A stretch of DNA of 64,000 nt from Dryomyza anilis. Taxonomy: Eukaryota > Arthropoda > Insecta > Diptera > Dryomyzidae. Both the position numbers and the translations under genes were made by a program. The DNA lies in NCBI GenBank assembly GCA_951804985.1, contig OX638133.1, positions 8,390,501-8,454,500 of the forward strand. The letters run 5' to 3'. This document shows positions 63,622 through 64,000 of the stretch, one piece after another (within the stretch, counting starts at the first letter, position 1; the number at the start of each line of letters is the position of its first letter). The notes beneath the pieces were generated by a model. It was not told where the DNA came from and ran no database searches. It worked only from the letters and a program-made list of their open reading frames with translations.

Positions 63622-64000
63622 CTGTAAAATCGTAGTTTAGTTTTAATTTCAAGTGTTTTTTTTTTTTAATATAAAAATTAGTATTAGTCACAAAAATAGG
63701 GTGAACAAAAAAATTTTTAATTTTAATAAACAATTTTTTGCACTTTCTCTTTTACAATACTTCGAAATTGTAACAGAGTTTTTTTTTTAAGTATTTTAAA
63801 ATAAACTTATATTCGAGTTATATTCTAAACTGCCGCGTAGCTGGTGGAGAATGACGAAAATTTGGCAATATTCAGAAACTCAAATTTGAGTAATTTGATT
63901 ATTTTTTTTATATAGTTCATATATAGGATATATTCGGTATTATTATTTTTTTAAATTCCATGGACTCATTCGATATTTTTTTTTTTAAATCTCGTTTTGT
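63622..64000. other. Asph intron, runs off the window
   Basis: Sequence upstream (minus strand) of the transmembrane exon acceptor. AT-rich, no further exon recognised; the N-terminal cytoplasmic exon must lie beyond 64000. Confidence 0.5.

Overview
The window is AT-rich nuclear DNA from a higher fly (Diptera, probably Schizophora). The reasons are short GT-AG introns, insect-type juvenile hormone esterase genes, dipteran microsatellite-bearing (GTCY)n elements, and a gene order (Jhe, Jhe-like duplicates, then Asph) that I recall from the Drosophila melanogaster 52F region. I cannot name the species.

Layout. 1-3671 holds the last two coding exons (+) of a single-pass membrane protein that starts outside the window. 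6657-7468 is a complete three-exon gene (+) for an unrecognised 219-residue signal-anchor protein. 8701-14349 is a seven-exon juvenile hormone esterase gene, Jhe (-), 584 residues, with the diagnostic GQSAG nucleophile elbow. 14350-38934 is about 24.6 kb of gene-free DNA packed with transposon remains: SINEs, LINE 3' ends, hAT-like and TA-target MITEs, long inverted repeats. 38935-41103 and 46190-48359 are two very similar six-exon esterase genes (-), 579 residues each. They are tandem duplicates that look like Jhedup and carry GHSAG and GHSSG instead of GQSAG. 51948 to beyond 63621 is Asph (-), aspartyl/asparaginyl beta-hydroxylase, whose first exon(s) lie past the right edge. It has an alternative acidic terminal exon that would give a junctate/junctin-like protein without the catalytic domain.

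How the genes relate. Jhe and the duplicates share exon positions and phases, except for one intron present only in Jhe. The duplicates match each other through introns, promoter (TATA plus TCAGTT initiator) and about 400 bp of 3' flank, so the duplication or later conversion is fairly recent. Each duplicate has a change at a different oxyanion-hole position: Gly to Ala in one, Ala to Ser in the other. Jhe is expected to hydrolyse juvenile hormone; the duplicates may have other substrates.

Unusual points. The last Asph exon reads with an apparent one-base frameshift. An 81-bp copy of an Asph exon sits in another Asph intron between direct repeats. Two tRNA-derived SINE families and at least nine families of short inverted-repeat elements occur, several nested in one another. 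All exon models were built by hand from splice sites, phase and family motifs; no database search was done.
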